Part shown: positions 16,593 to 27,182 of the stretch, in pieces | Numbering within the stretch: the stretch's first letter is position 1 | How the letters are laid out: the number at the start of each line of letters is the position of its first letter | Source: Actinomycetales bacterium | GTDB lineage: Bacteria; Actinomycetota; Actinomycetes; Actinomycetales; Kineosporiaceae | Assembly (NCBI GenBank): GCA_012719445.1 | Contig: JAAYAH010000263.1 | Location: forward strand, 1-43,738 | DNA: 43,738 nucleotides | Direction: 5' to 3' | The notes under the pieces: model-generated | The model's database searches: none | The model's input: only the letters and a program-made list of their open reading frames with translations | What the model was told of the DNA's origin: nothing | Program-made: the position numbers and the translations under genes

Positions 16593-16791
16593 GGTGCCAG
16601 ACGGTACTCCAGACTGTCCGTTCCGTGACCGTAGATCAGCGACTCCGCAGGGACAGTCACCCTCCGCAGGCCCTCTCGCAGGCCCTCTCGCTACCTTCTC
16701 TCAGCCCTTCCCACCCGGTCACCGGGTGTCGCCCGGTCCGGGTCCGCCCGATGGGCCCCTCTCGTCCCGGCCGGGGTGACGACCGCGCCAC

Positions 16792-16803
16792 TAGACTTTT
16801 CGG
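16792..16803 (+). promoter_or_regulatory. -10 element of a probable leaderless transcript
   Basis: TAGACT at 16792-16797 fits TANNNT and is followed by six bases and then the ATG at 16804, so transcription should start at or next to the start codon. No ribosome-binding sequence precedes this ATG, which agrees with a leaderless mRNA. No good -35 hexamer is visible. Confidence 0.55.
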
Positions 16804-17328
16804 ATGCCTTCGGGACGGTTGTCCACCTGGGCCTACGCCCGGGCTCTGACCCTTTTCCGCCATCTACCGAGACCGGTCCGGCTGCGGGTGGTCCGCCTGG
16901 TCACACCCGGGTACACCTCGGGAGCGCTGTGCCTGCTGGACTGCGACGGCCGGCTGCTGCTGCTGCGCCAGCGGCACCGCAACGGCTGGTCACTGCCCGG
17001 CGGCCTGATGCACCGCGGTGAGACCGCCGAGGTGGCCGTGGTCAGGGAGGTCGAGGAGGAGACCGGCCTGCGGGTCGAGGTGGGGCTGCCGCTCACGGTG
17101 ATCGTCGAGCCGTCGTCGCGCCGGATCGACATCCTGTTCCACGTCCCCGTGCCGCAGGAGCCGGCGGTGACGCCGGGCAGCGAGGCGACCGGTGCTGCGT
17201 GGCTGAGGCCCGAGGAGTGCGGGCCCGTCGACGAGCCGACCCGCAAGGCCTTCGCGGCGTTCGCCGACGCGCTCGCGCATCCGTCCCGGACCGGCCGGGT
17301 GCTCTCCCCCGGGAGTCCCGAGCGGTGA
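16804..17328 (+). CDS. Nudix hydrolase
   Basis: 174 residues with one Nudix domain. The box is GGLMHRGETAEVAVVREVEE then ETGL (about residues 63-86) with the REVEEE glutamates intact. It is preceded by a basic N-terminal helix (LRVVRLVTPGYTSGALCLLD) and the LLLLRQRHRNGWSLPGG strand typical of the family. The substrate is unknown. It probably starts leaderless (TAGACT six bases upstream). The stop codon overlaps the GTG of the nucleotidyltransferase (GTGA), so the two are coupled and may act on related nucleotide or sugar-nucleotide substrates. Confidence 0.85.
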   Translation: MPSGRLSTWAYARALTLFRHLPRPVRLRVVRLVTPGYTSGALCLLDCDGRLLLLRQRHRNGWSLPGGLMHRGETAEVAVVREVEEETGLRVEVGLPLTVIVEPSSRRIDILFHVPVPQEPAVTPGSEATGAAWLRPEECGPVDEPTRKAFAAFADALAHPSRTGRVLSPGSPER

Positions 17329-18209
17329 CCGGTGCCACGGCCGAGGGGGGACCTCGGGAGAGGGGATGCACGGCCGACGCGACCGGCCGAGGGCTGGCCG
17401 GGGTCGTCCTCGCCGCGGGAGCCGGCACCCGGCTCCGACCGCTCACCGACCTCAGGCCGAAGGTGCTGTGCCCGGTCGGCGGGCGCCCGCTGCTCGACCA
17501 CGCCCTCGACCGACTCGCCCCCGTGACCGGCGCCGGGCCGGACCACCTCGCGGTCAACGCCCACCACGGCGCCGACCAGGTCCTCGCCCACGTCGCCGGA
17601 CGGGCGACGGTCTCGGTCGAGCAGCCGGAGCCCCTCGGCACCGCGGGAGCCGTCGCCGCGCTGCGGCCCTGGATCGACGGCCGCGACGTGCTGGTGACCA
17701 ACGGGGACGCCTACCTCCCCGGCGGGCTCGCCACCCTCGCCGACGGGTGGGACGGCGTGCGCAGCCGCCTGCTCTGCCTCCGGGTCCCGGGTCGCGGTGA
17801 CTTCGACGGGCTGCGCTACGTCGGGGCCTGCCTGCTGCCGTGGACCGCCGTGCTCGGCCTCCGGGCCCGACCCACCGGGTTGTACGAGGTGCTGTGGCGG
17901 GCCGCGAGGGAGCGTGGTGAGCTGGACCTCGTCCCGCTGCCGGCCGGTGCCGTCGCCGTCGACTGCGGCACCCCCGGCGACTACCTCACCGCGAACCTGC
18001 ACGCCTCGGGAGGGGACAGCGTCGTCGGTGCGGGGGCCCGGGTGCTCGGCCGGATCGAGCGGTGCGTCGTCTGGGACGGCGCGTGGGTCGGCCCGGAGGA
18101 GCAGCTCGTCGACGCCGTGCGCGCGGGAGACGAGTCACACCCAGTGACGGTCCATGCACGACGAGTACCGGATCGGGGTGACAGGAGTGCCTCCCGTCCC
18201 CGAGGATGA
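17325..18209 (+). CDS. Sugar-phosphate nucleotidyltransferase-like protein
   Basis: 294 residues from GTG 17325 (GTGA overlap with the Nudix gene). Near the N-terminus it carries the nucleotide-binding signature VVLAAGAGTRLRPLTDLRPK, continuing VLCPVGGRPLLDHAL, as in glucose-1-phosphate thymidylyl- and mannose-1-phosphate guanylyltransferases. The metal-binding segment is VTNGDAYLPGG. A short C-terminal stretch (VVGAGARVLGRIERCVVWDG) is a remnant of the left-handed beta-helix common in this family. The product sugar nucleotide cannot be assigned. The protein is shorter than most full-length pyrophosphorylases, so it may be a HddC/MurNAc-1-P uridylyltransferase type. Confidence 0.8.
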   Translation: MTGATAEGGPRERGCTADATGRGLAGVVLAAGAGTRLRPLTDLRPKVLCPVGGRPLLDHALDRLAPVTGAGPDHLAVNAHHGADQVLAHVAGRATVSVEQPEPLGTAGAVAALRPWIDGRDVLVTNGDAYLPGGLATLADGWDGVRSRLLCLRVPGRGDFDGLRYVGACLLPWTAVLGLRARPTGLYEVLWRAARERGELDLVPLPAGAVAVDCGTPGDYLTANLHASGGDSVVGAGARVLGRIERCVVWDGAWVGPEEQLVDAVRAGDESHPVTVHARRVPDRGDRSASRPRG

Positions 18210-18213
18210 TCGG

Positions 18214-20748
18214 GTGGAGCCGCGGTGGACGCCGACGCCGTCCGTGCTCGAACTCACCGGGATGGGCCGCTGGGAGTGGGACGTCGCCGGCGGGACGGTC
18301 AGCTGCGACGCACTGGCGAGCGATCTCCTCGGCCACGGCCGGACGGGGATGTCCACCTCGCTCCCGGCGTTCGTCACCCACGTGGTGTCCGAGGACCGGG
18401 CGGTGCTGCTGGCGGCCTTCGAGCTCGCCGGCAGGGAGGGCTCACCGCTGATCGAGGAGTTCCGGGTGCGCCTGCCCGGGGGCACGATCCGCTGGGTCCG
18501 GGTCCGCGGCGCCGTGGTCCGGGACCGCGCCGGCCGGCCGGTGCAGGTCGTCGGCCTGGCCGGCGACAGCACCTCGCTGCCGGCGCGCGCCGAAGGAGGC
18601 CGCGACCCGGCCCACCGGACCAGGGCGGGTGTCCTGCTCCTCGACCAGGAGTGGACGGTCGTCCACGGGGACCGGATCGCCTGCGACCTCCTCGCCGTCG
18701 ACCAGGACAGGCTGCGCGGCAGCGTCCTCTGGGATGCCGTCCCCGGCATCGACACCGCCTTCGGGCTCAACTGCCGGCTGGCCGTGGAGCGACGGCGCCC
18801 GGTGTCCTTCGAGACCGACCTGATGCCGGTTCCTGGCCGGGTCGGGGTCCGGGTCCTCCCCACCGACGACGGCCTGGCCCTGTACCTGCACGCGGTGGCG
18901 ACCACCCGGGGCGAGGAGCGCGAGCGGATGGCGATCATGCGTCGTCTCGAGCACGCGCTGACCCGGGGCCGCCAGCTCCTCGAGCTCACCCAGTCCCTCG
19001 AGACCTCGATGACCCCGGACGAGGTCGCCACGACCGTGACCGCGCGGCTGCACAGGTCCCTGGACGTCACCCGGGCCGGGATCGCGCTCGTCGACGGCGG
19101 CAGGCTGCGCAGCACCGGGATCGAGGGGGACGACCCGGTCCGGCCGGGATTCCACGACGTCTCCCATCCGGAGGCGGAGCTGCTGGAGGCGGTCGCCCGC
19201 AGCAGCCGCCCGCTGTTCCACGAGCGGGTCGAGGACGCCGCGACCGACCTGGACGAGGCGGCGGCCTGGATGGCGAAGACCGGCGCGGCAGCCTGCGCCC
19301 ACCTCCCCCTCGTCGCCGCCGACGGTGAAGTGCTCGGCGCACTCGTCCTGTCCTGGGCCGAGTCGCACCCGATGAGCAGCGAGGAGCGCGACTTCCTCGT
19401 CACCATCGCGGGACACTGCGCCCAGGCGCTGCACCGGGCCATGCGGTACGAGCAGCAGCACACCGTCGCCTCCGCGCTGCAGAACGCCGTCCTCCCCGAC
19501 CGGCTGCCGTCGCTACCCGGCTGGGAGCTCGCGGCCCGCTACGTCCCGGCGACCAGCGGGGTGGAGGTCTGCGGCGACTGGTACGACGCGTTCTGGGTGT
19601 CCGCGGACCGGCTGGGGCTGGTCGTCGGCGACGCGGCGGGGCACGGGCTGCTCGCCGCCAGGGTGATGAGCAGCCTCCGCAACGCGCTGCGCGCCTACGC
19701 CCTGCTCGGCGAGGGGCCCGGCGCCGTCCTCGGCCGCCTCGACCGGATGCTCTACACCCTCGATCCCGAGGCGATGGCGACCGCGGTGTACCTGGAGCTG
19801 GACCCGGTCACCGGCACCGGCCGATGGGCGTCCGCGGGGCACCCGCCGCTGCTCTGGGCCAGGACCGACGGGATCCGGATCGACGACACTACGGACGTCG
19901 ACCCCCCTCTCGGCTGCCTCCGCACCCACCCGCTGCGGGAGCGGACCTTCTCCGTCGCCGACGGCGAGGGCCTGCTGCTGTACACCGACGGGCTGGTGGA
20001 GCGGCGGACCGAGTCCATCTCCGTCGGGCTGCACCGGCTGGAATCCACGGTGGTGCGGGCCCGGCACGCCGCCCGGCACGGCACCGGTGACCGGCTCACC
20101 TACCAGGTCTTCGTCGACGACCTGCTCGCCGAACTGCTCGGTCCGTCCGGGTCGCTCGACGACGTCTGCGTCGTCTCCCTGTACCGGGGGGCGTGGAGCC
20201 CGGACAGGTACGGGGTCTCCGCACCCGCCTCGACCACCGACCTGCCGGCCCGCAGGGCTCCCGCCGCCGGCACCGGGGCGGAGGACGACCACCCCCGGTT
20301 GAGCCGGGTCCTTGATCCCCAGCCGCAGTCGGCGGGGGACGCCCGCCGGTTGGCCAGGCGAGCGCTGGCCACCTGGGGTCGCGGCGCGGCCATGGACTCG
20401 GTGACCCTCATCGTCAGCGAGATGGTGACCAACGCCGTGCAGCACGCCGGTACCCCGCTGCGGCTCGACCTCGAACTGGACGGGGACCTGGTGCGGGTCA
20501 GCGTGACGGACGCGGCCCCCGGTCGGCCCCGGCAGGCTGCGGCCGACCCCCTGTCGGAGCGCGGCCGCGGCGTCCACCTGGTGGACTCGCTGTCCCGCCG
20601 GTGGGGCACCCAGGACCTCCCCGGCGGCAAGCGGGTCTGGGCGGAGCTCGACGCCGGTCTCGTCAGCGCTCGCCCGGTCACCGACACGAGCGGGCGGGCG
20701 GCTGTCCGCACCCGGTCGGCCACCGGGTCCGGACGACGGCTCAGGTGA
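18214..20748 (+). CDS. PAS-GAF-SpoIIE phosphatase fused to an RsbW-type ATPase domain
   Basis: 844 residues from GTG 18214, chosen because GAGGA lies seven bases upstream and the start falls just after the preceding stop; an ATG at 18154 would add 20 residues and overlap that gene. Domains in order: a PAS domain (about 10-120, GRWEWDVAGG, RVRLPGGTIRWVRVRG), a second PAS-like region, a GAF domain (about 258-408), a SpoIIE/PP2C phosphatase (about 415-658; DWYDAFW, VVGDAAGHGL, LLYTDGLVERR, LDDVCVVSLY) and a HATPase_c domain (about 705-815; SEMVTNAVQHA, VSVTDAAPG, RGRGVHLVDSL). The metal-binding aspartates of the phosphatase are present. Such proteins control partner-switching sigma-factor pathways, dephosphorylating an anti-anti-sigma factor and possibly phosphorylating it through the fused kinase. 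No sigma factor or antagonist lies beside it. Confidence 0.85.
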   Translation: MEPRWTPTPSVLELTGMGRWEWDVAGGTVSCDALASDLLGHGRTGMSTSLPAFVTHVVSEDRAVLLAAFELAGREGSPLIEEFRVRLPGGTIRWVRVRGAVVRDRAGRPVQVVGLAGDSTSLPARAEGGRDPAHRTRAGVLLLDQEWTVVHGDRIACDLLAVDQDRLRGSVLWDAVPGIDTAFGLNCRLAVERRRPVSFETDLMPVPGRVGVRVLPTDDGLALYLHAVATTRGEERERMAIMRRLEHALTRGRQLLELTQSLETSMTPDEVATTVTARLHRSLDVTRAGIALVDGGRLRSTGIEGDDPVRPGFHDVSHPEAELLEAVARSSRPLFHERVEDAATDLDEAAAWMAKTGAAACAHLPLVAADGEVLGALVLSWAESHPMSSEERDFLVTIAGHCAQALHRAMRYEQQHTVASALQNAVLPDRLPSLPGWELAARYVPATSGVEVCGDWYDAFWVSADRLGLVVGDAAGHGLLAARVMSSLRNALRAYALLGEGPGAVLGRLDRMLYTLDPEAMATAVYLELDPVTGTGRWASAGHPPLLWARTDGIRIDDTTDVDPPLGCLRTHPLRERTFSVADGEGLLLYTDGLVERRTESISVGLHRLESTVVRARHAARHGTGDRLTYQVFVDDLLAELLGPSGSLDDVCVVSLYRGAWSPDRYGVSAPASTTDLPARRAPAAGTGAEDDHPRLSRVLDPQPQSAGDARRLARRALATWGRGAAMDSVTLIVSEMVTNAVQHAGTPLRLDLELDGDLVRVSVTDAAPGRPRQAAADPLSERGRGVHLVDSLSRRWGTQDLPGGKRVWAELDAGLVSARPVTDTSGRAAVRTRSATGSGRRLR

Positions 20749-21328
20749 CCGCGCCCCCGGCGGGGCGCTCCGCCAGCAGGTGCGTCCTGACGAGCTCCGC
20801 CACCCGGGGCAGGTCGCAGTCCTCCACCGTGACCGACGCGGGGACGACCAGTCCCCTGCCCGCGTCACCGTCCACGTCGAGGGTCTCCACGGTGACGAAG
20901 TACCGCCCCGGGGGACGGCGCCAGGTGGACACGTACAGCAGCGGCAGGATCCTGCCGCTGCGGGCGAACCCGACGGCGTACTGGTCGGCGTCCCACTCGT
21001 CCCGGACCGCGAGCTCGTCGAACTCCCGCGTCAGCGCCGCCACGAGTTCCCTGATCGAGGAGTGCTTGCGGACCAGCACGGCGTCCGGCCCGATCGTCGC
21101 GCGATCCCGTGCCTGCGCCGTCGCCGGGTGCTCGCCGCACGGTGCCGTCGCCGTGCCACCGCACGCAGGCGCGGTCGCGGCCCCGCGCACGCCTCGGTCG
21201 ACCCCACGGCGTGCCTCTCCCGCTCCGTCCACGACTCCCCCCGACGCCCGGCCGGACGGTGGCGACGGACCCGCAGCCACCCCGGCGACGACCGCCACGG
21301 CGACCGCCCGGGTGACCACGGTGCTCAC
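20741..21328 (-). CDS. Hypothetical protein downstream of guaA
   Basis: 195 residues from GTG 21328, 24 bases after the guaA stop on the same strand, so probably cotranscribed. The first 25 residues (MSTVVTRAVAVAVVAGVAAG) could be a weak signal sequence, and a Gly/Ala-rich stretch follows to about 72. The C-terminal 120 residues look like a compact alpha/beta domain (IRELVAALTREFDELAVRDE, RYFVTVETLDVDGD). I do not recognise a family and no catalytic motif is apparent. Its last 8 bases overlap the end of the convergent phosphatase gene. Confidence 0.55.
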   Translation of the reverse strand: MSTVVTRAVAVAVVAGVAAGPSPPSGRASGGVVDGAGEARRGVDRGVRGAATAPACGGTATAPCGEHPATAQARDRATIGPDAVLVRKHSSIRELVAALTREFDELAVRDEWDADQYAVGFARSGRILPLLYVSTWRRPPGRYFVTVETLDVDGDAGRGLVVPASVTVEDCDLPRVAELVRTHLLAERPAGGAVT

Positions 21329-21352
21329 CCGGACACGCTCACCCCGGCGTGC

Positions 21353-23002
<1,650 letters not shown>

Positions 23003-23045
23003 TCCTAGCAGGGTAGTCGGGGCCTGGTCGGGGCCGTGGGCCGGC

Positions 23046-23935
23046 TCAGCTCGCCGTCCTGCTCTCCTCGAGCGCCGTCCCGGACTCGTCGATGCCGGCC
23101 AGGGTGCCGCCGGTCGCGATCCGCTCCTGCCAGGTGGCGAGGTTGGCCCTGGTCACCTCCACCAGTGGGTGGTCGGCTCCGAGCAGCCGGAGCCGGTCGG
23201 CGTGCACCCCCTCCAGCTCGGCGACGGCGCCGGTGAGGTCCCCGGCGATCCCTCGCCAGTAGGCCAGGTGCGCCCGGGTGAGCAGGGTGTGCGGGTGGTC
23301 GGGACCGAGGACCCGCGCCCGGTCTGCGACGACGCCCTCCAGCTCCGTCACGGCCGTCCCGACCTCGCCTGCCGTTCCCCGCCACCGGGCCAGGTGGTGC
23401 CGGGTCGCCAGGGTCCCCCGGTGGTCCGGGCCGAGGACCCGCTCGACGTCGGGCAGCAGCTCGGCCAGCGCCGCGGCTGCCCCTTCGGCGTCCCCGGCCT
23501 CGCCGCGCCACCGGGCGAGGTTGTGCCGGGTCGCGAGGTGCCCGGGATGGTCGGGGCCGAGGACCCGCGTCTCGGTGTCCCGCAGCTCCTCGAGCGCGGC
23601 GACGGCGCCTGCGGCGTCCCCTGCCGCCCCCCGCCAGTAGGCGAGCTCGTGCCGGGTGGTGAGGGTGTGCGGGTGGTCGGCGCCGAACACCCGGACGACG
23701 TCCGGCAGCAGCCCGGCGAGATCCTCCGCCGCTCGCTGCGGGTCCGCCGCCTCGCCGCGCCACCTGGCGAGCTCCTGCCGGACCGACAGCGTCCTCGGGT
23801 GGTCGTGTCCGAGCACCTCCGTCACGTCCGGCAGCAGCCCCGACAGCACCGCAGCGGCCCCGGCGGCGTCCCCGGACACCCCCTGCCAGTAGGCGAGTTC
23901 CGCCCTGGCGGTGATCGCGTCGTCGTTGTCCGGTC
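23046..23935. repeat. Tandem 126-bp repeats coding the TPR units
   Basis: Seven imperfect 126-base units in the 3' third of the STAND-like gene. Each encodes about 42 residues with the shared sequence GxDHPxTLxxRxxLAxWRG. The central units are similar at the DNA level, making this stretch prone to copy-number change. Confidence 0.65.
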
Positions 23936-25643
23936 CCCGCCGCCCGGTCACGGTCTCCACGAGTCGCGCCCAGTGAGCGATCGCCTGGTCGACGAGCCCG
24001 TCCGCGCCGAGGCTCCGCCCGGCCTCGAAGAGCACGGGATGGACGTCGGGGGACCAGAGGGCCTCGCCGGGCCGGGCGGCGAGGGCTGCGGCGTTCTGCC
24101 GCAGGATCCTCGGCAGGTCCGGCCGGTCCTCCAGCCGGGGCCAGACCTCGACGAGGGCGTCCGCGACGGTGCGGACGAGTTCCCGCCGCCGCCGCCGCGA
24201 GAGGGGTTCGAGGACGACCCGCTGGACGAGGGGATGCACCCGGACGGACGCCGGCCTGCCACCGGGGCTGCGACTCACCAGGTCGAGCCGGTGCAGGGCG
24301 CGCAGGGCCGACCGCACCTCGGTGAGCCGGACCGGCGCGACCGCGGGGACCCCGTGATCGCGGACGCGGTGCCTGCCCAGGTAGTCGCGGACGGCCCGGG
24401 TCTCCCAGAGCGTGTCCGGCGCACCGGCGGGATCGAGCACGGCGGCGACCTCGAGGACGGCCCCCGCCAGGCTGCCGTCGCGCAGCCGGTCGGCCCGTTC
24501 CAGGGACAGCGACCAGGTGACGGCGACCGTCGCCAGGTGCTCGTCGGCTGGCACCCCCCGCGGGAACAGCCGGCCGAGGCGCTCCGACCGGTCGACGAAC
24601 CGCATCCGGTACGCCTCGCAGGTGATTCCCTCGTCGAGGATCACTGCCGCGGCCTGGGCCAGCGCGACCGGGAGGTGCCCGAGGTCAGCCGCCAGCCGCT
24701 CGGCCCCCTCGGTGGCGCGCGGGTGCGCTCCGCTGCCCGGCGGGGCGGAGAGCCGGTGGCGCAGGTAGGCCAGGGCCTCGTCGCGGGTGAACGCGTCCAC
24801 CGGAACGCGCCGTGCCCCGGGGGGACCGGCGGCCCGGCAACGGGTGGTGACCAGTACCCGGCCCGCCGGCCCACCCGGCCACAGCCCGTCGAGGTCCTCG
24901 GGGTCGGTGACGTCGTCCAGCACGACGAGCCACGACCGCTCGGTGGAGGCCAGCCAGGAGAGGAGGTCGTCCACCGCCCACCGGGCGTTCTCCCCGGGCA
25001 CCGCACCGGGACGGATCCTGCGCCAGGCCGTCGCGTAGGTCGCCAGCACCGACGGCCGGGAGGACGCGTCGACCCAGACGACGAGCTCGGTCCCGGCGTG
25101 CGTCGCCTCGACGGCGAGGGCCGCGGCCAGTTGGGTCGCGCCCAGCCCGCCGTACCCGAGCTCCTGCCCCGGCTCCCCCGCCTGGACGAGCACGACCGGT
25201 TCCCCGACGTCCCAACCGGCCGAGACCTGGTCGCGGAGAGCGGCTCTCGGCTGGAACGCTGCCGCCGGTGCCGGGGGGACCCCGAGCCGGACCGGCCCCT
25301 CGGCGGCGCGCGCGCCGTCCGTCGCCTGCGGCAGGTCCCGGGCCACCGGGTCAGCCGACCCGTCGACGGCCGGTTCGACGGTCCCCCCGGGGCGGACGGT
25401 CACACCGGGTTCGACGCTCACGGCCGGCTCGACGGTCACACCGGACTGAACACTCGCGGCCGGCTCGACACTCACCCCGGGCTCGACACTCACGGCAGGT
25501 CGGACGGCCGCAGCCGGGTCGACGGTCACGACCGGCTCGACGCCCACGGCCGGTTCCGGCGTCTCGACCAGGACAGGCCGGTCCGCGACGTGCTGCGCCG
25601 TTGTGCCCGTAGGAGTTCCGCCCGTCCGCGACCGCGGTCCCAT
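23046..25643 (-). CDS. STAND/NB-ARC-like protein with C-terminal TPR repeats, degenerate Walker A
   Basis: 865 residues from ATG 25643, which follows GGGGAGGGG at seven bases; the open frame above it is not needed. Residues 30-95 are a repetitive Val/Glu/Pro linker ([11 protein letters not shown]). A nucleotide-binding module follows: Walker A position [11 protein letters not shown] (163-173) where the usual GKT/S lysine is Ala169, Walker [12 protein letters not shown] (D243, D244), and sensor LVTTRCRA. A winged-helix/ARC-like stretch follows, and from about 565 on seven 42-residue TPR units with DHP.TL..R..LA.WRG signatures. This is the architecture of actinobacterial regulatory or defence ATPases, but the lysine loss suggests weak or no ATP hydrolysis. 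There is no effector domain. It is transcribed towards guaA, 43 bases before it. Confidence 0.75.
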   Translation of the reverse strand: MGPRSRTGGTPTGTTAQHVADRPVLVETPEPAVGVEPVVTVDPAAAVRPAVSVEPGVSVEPAASVQSGVTVEPAVSVEPGVTVRPGGTVEPAVDGSADPVARDLPQATDGARAAEGPVRLGVPPAPAAAFQPRAALRDQVSAGWDVGEPVVLVQAGEPGQELGYGGLGATQLAAALAVEATHAGTELVVWVDASSRPSVLATYATAWRRIRPGAVPGENARWAVDDLLSWLASTERSWLVVLDDVTDPEDLDGLWPGGPAGRVLVTTRCRAAGPPGARRVPVDAFTRDEALAYLRHRLSAPPGSGAHPRATEGAERLAADLGHLPVALAQAAAVILDEGITCEAYRMRFVDRSERLGRLFPRGVPADEHLATVAVTWSLSLERADRLRDGSLAGAVLEVAAVLDPAGAPDTLWETRAVRDYLGRHRVRDHGVPAVAPVRLTEVRSALRALHRLDLVSRSPGGRPASVRVHPLVQRVVLEPLSRRRRRELVRTVADALVEVWPRLEDRPDLPRILRQNAAALAARPGEALWSPDVHPVLFEAGRSLGADGLVDQAIAHWARLVETVTGRRGPDNDDAITARAELAYWQGVSGDAAGAAAVLSGLLPDVTEVLGHDHPRTLSVRQELARWRGEAADPQRAAEDLAGLLPDVVRVFGADHPHTLTTRHELAYWRGAAGDAAGAVAALEELRDTETRVLGPDHPGHLATRHNLARWRGEAGDAEGAAAALAELLPDVERVLGPDHRGTLATRHHLARWRGTAGEVGTAVTELEGVVADRARVLGPDHPHTLLTRAHLAYWRGIAGDLTGAVAELEGVHADRLRLLGADHPLVEVTRANLATWQERIATGGTLAGIDESGTALEESRTAS

Positions 25644-25841
25644 CGCCGATCCCCTCCCCGGATCCGGCCGACCCCAGTGGCGGCTCCGGTGGGACACCGG
25701 AGATCCGACCGGGTGCGACTGCGAACCACGATGTGCGAGATCCGGTGCCATGTCAACAGTGCGTGTTCATTTAGATACGGAATGAAGTGATGTCGAGAAG
25801 CCTCGCGGGGGCCGGGCCGGAACGCAACCGCAGGTTCCACC

Positions 25842-25868
25842 GTCGTCCGGACAGGCACCCGGGACGAC
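25842..25868. terminator. Possible terminator of the SURF1/DUF3817 operon
   Basis: GTCGTCC (25842-25848) pairs with GGACGAC (25862-25868) across a 13-base loop, 14 bases past the DUF3817 stop codon and well before the start of the next gene. The stem is short and lacks a T-run, so this is tentative. The neighbouring 25751-25790 stretch is unusually A/T-rich and probably holds the promoter of the STAND-like gene. Confidence 0.35.
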
Positions 25869-25881
25869 CCGACCGGACGGC

Positions 25882-26286
25882 TCAGGCATCCCCCGAACGG
25901 TCGGCCAGCCGGTGGGACACCCACCGTTCGGCGACGAACGACATGGCGGGGACGGTCCCGGCGAGCACGACCAGGATCATCCGCGACGCGGGCAGGCGTG
26001 TCCTCAGCCAGAGGTCGACGGCCACCAGGACGTAGGCGAGGTACAACCAGCCGTGGCCGACGGCGATCCAGTCACCGAGGCCCTCCCGGTCGAGCCCGTA
26101 CTTGAGCACCATGTTGAGGGTGAGCAGCAGCAGGAAGACCCCGGTGACGTAGGCGAGCACGCGGAAGCGGGTCAGCGCGGGCCCCGGCCCGTCGCGGTCG
26201 CCCCCGGCCACGGGCCCCGGCTCGCCGAGAGTGCCCGCCGTCCCGGCCCTCCGGCCGTCGCCCGCCCCCGCGCTCACGTCGTTCAT
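25882..26286 (-). CDS. DUF3817 integral membrane protein
   Basis: 134 residues from ATG 26286, which overlaps the SURF1 stop (ATGA), with GAGGAG upstream. After a Gly-rich N-terminus there are three membrane helices: FRVLAYVTGVFLLLLTLNMV, GWLYLAYVLVAVDLWL and MILVVLAGTVPAMSFVAERW, with the conserved GHGWLY and FVAERWVSHR motifs of DUF3817 (YdzA-like) proteins. The function is unknown. Translational coupling to SURF1 suggests a link with cytochrome oxidase or membrane assembly, but this is inference. Confidence 0.88.
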   Translation of the reverse strand: MNDVSAGAGDGRRAGTAGTLGEPGPVAGGDRDGPGPALTRFRVLAYVTGVFLLLLTLNMVLKYGLDREGLGDWIAVGHGWLYLAYVLVAVDLWLRTRLPASRMILVVLAGTVPAMSFVAERWVSHRLADRSGDA

Positions 26287-27125
26287 GCCATCGCTCCTCT
26301 CGCCCCCGAGGACTCGGGGGTTCTCCTGCGCTCCGGCGGGTCCGCCGCAGGGGTCGTCCGGTCCGGCCCGCCGCGATGGTCGTCGCGCACCAGGCGCCAC
26401 CACAGGAACAGACCGAAGCCCGCGAACACCCACCACTGGACGGCGTACGACAGGTTCCTCAGGCCGAGCCCGGTGCCGGCCGGGTCCGGCGGGACGACGC
26501 GCGGAGACGGTCCCACCGGGGCCGGCTCCTCACGCTGGGCCAGGACGTACCCGGTGAGCAGGGGGTACGGCCAGCGCTGGACGAGCTGGGTCAGGTCGAC
26601 CCGCTCGATCTGCTCCGGCGGCAGCACGTCGGCCCGGCCGGGCAGGCGGTCCGGCGGCGGTTCCGCCGGACGCAGGATCCCGGTGACGGCGACCTCGCCC
26701 GTCGTCACCTCACCCGCCGTCGCCTCGCCCGTCGCGAAGGGCGCCGTCGCGGGGTCTGCGGACGACGGGACCCAGCCGCGGACGACGGCGACCGCGGACC
26801 CGTCCGCCAGCCGCAACGGGGTGAGCACCCACAGGCCGTTCACGCCGGCTAGGCGACGGTCGGGCACGAGCAGCCGGCGCTCACCGTCCCAGGTCCCGGT
26901 CGCGACGACCGGCCGGTCGACGAGCTCGCCGGTGAACGGCTCCCGCGCCCCGAGGAGGTCGGACAGCTGCGCCGGAGGCGCCGCCAGCCGTCGCTGCGCT
27001 GCGGCCAGCCCCTGCTCCCTGGCCCGGTCGAGCTGCCAGCCGCCGAGCCAGGCCATCACCGAGGAGGCGAGGAGCACCACGACGAGCAACGCCACCCAGC
27101 GTGGACGCAGAGCCGTGCGGAGCAC
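26283..27125 (-). CDS. SURF1 family cytochrome oxidase assembly protein
   Basis: 280 residues from GTG 27125 (an upstream codon at 27194 would add 23 basic residues lacking family features). The architecture is that of SURF1: a first membrane helix (RWVALLVVVLLASSVMAWLG) followed by GWQLDRAREQ, a periplasmic beta domain with GTWDGERRLLVPDRRLAGVNGLWVLTPL and VVRGWVPS, and a last helix in NLSYAVQWWVFAGFGLFLWW. SURF1 helps insert haem a into subunit I of cytochrome c oxidase. A repetitive ATGEATAGEVTTGEV stretch sits in the middle. It is coupled to the DUF3817 gene by ATGA. Confidence 0.9.
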   Translation of the reverse strand: MLRTALRPRWVALLVVVLLASSVMAWLGGWQLDRAREQGLAAAQRRLAAPPAQLSDLLGAREPFTGELVDRPVVATGTWDGERRLLVPDRRLAGVNGLWVLTPLRLADGSAVAVVRGWVPSSADPATAPFATGEATAGEVTTGEVAVTGILRPAEPPPDRLPGRADVLPPEQIERVDLTQLVQRWPYPLLTGYVLAQREEPAPVGPSPRVVPPDPAGTGLGLRNLSYAVQWWVFAGFGLFLWWRLVRDDHRGGPDRTTPAADPPERRRTPESSGARGAMA

Positions 27126-27182
27126 GCCGTCACGGTAACCCGGCCATGGTCGCTCCGCCCTCCGAGCGCGAGCCCCCCGCCC

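Noticed and set aside
16660-16700. CAGGCCCTCTCG repeated twice in the Nudix divergent region
   Set aside because: Short and GC-rich; could be chance, and no regulator type is suggested.
25728-25756. TTGACA (minus strand, 25756-25751) as -35 of the STAND-like gene
   Set aside because: No acceptable -10 hexamer at 16-18 bases; kept only as a note on an A/T-rich patch.
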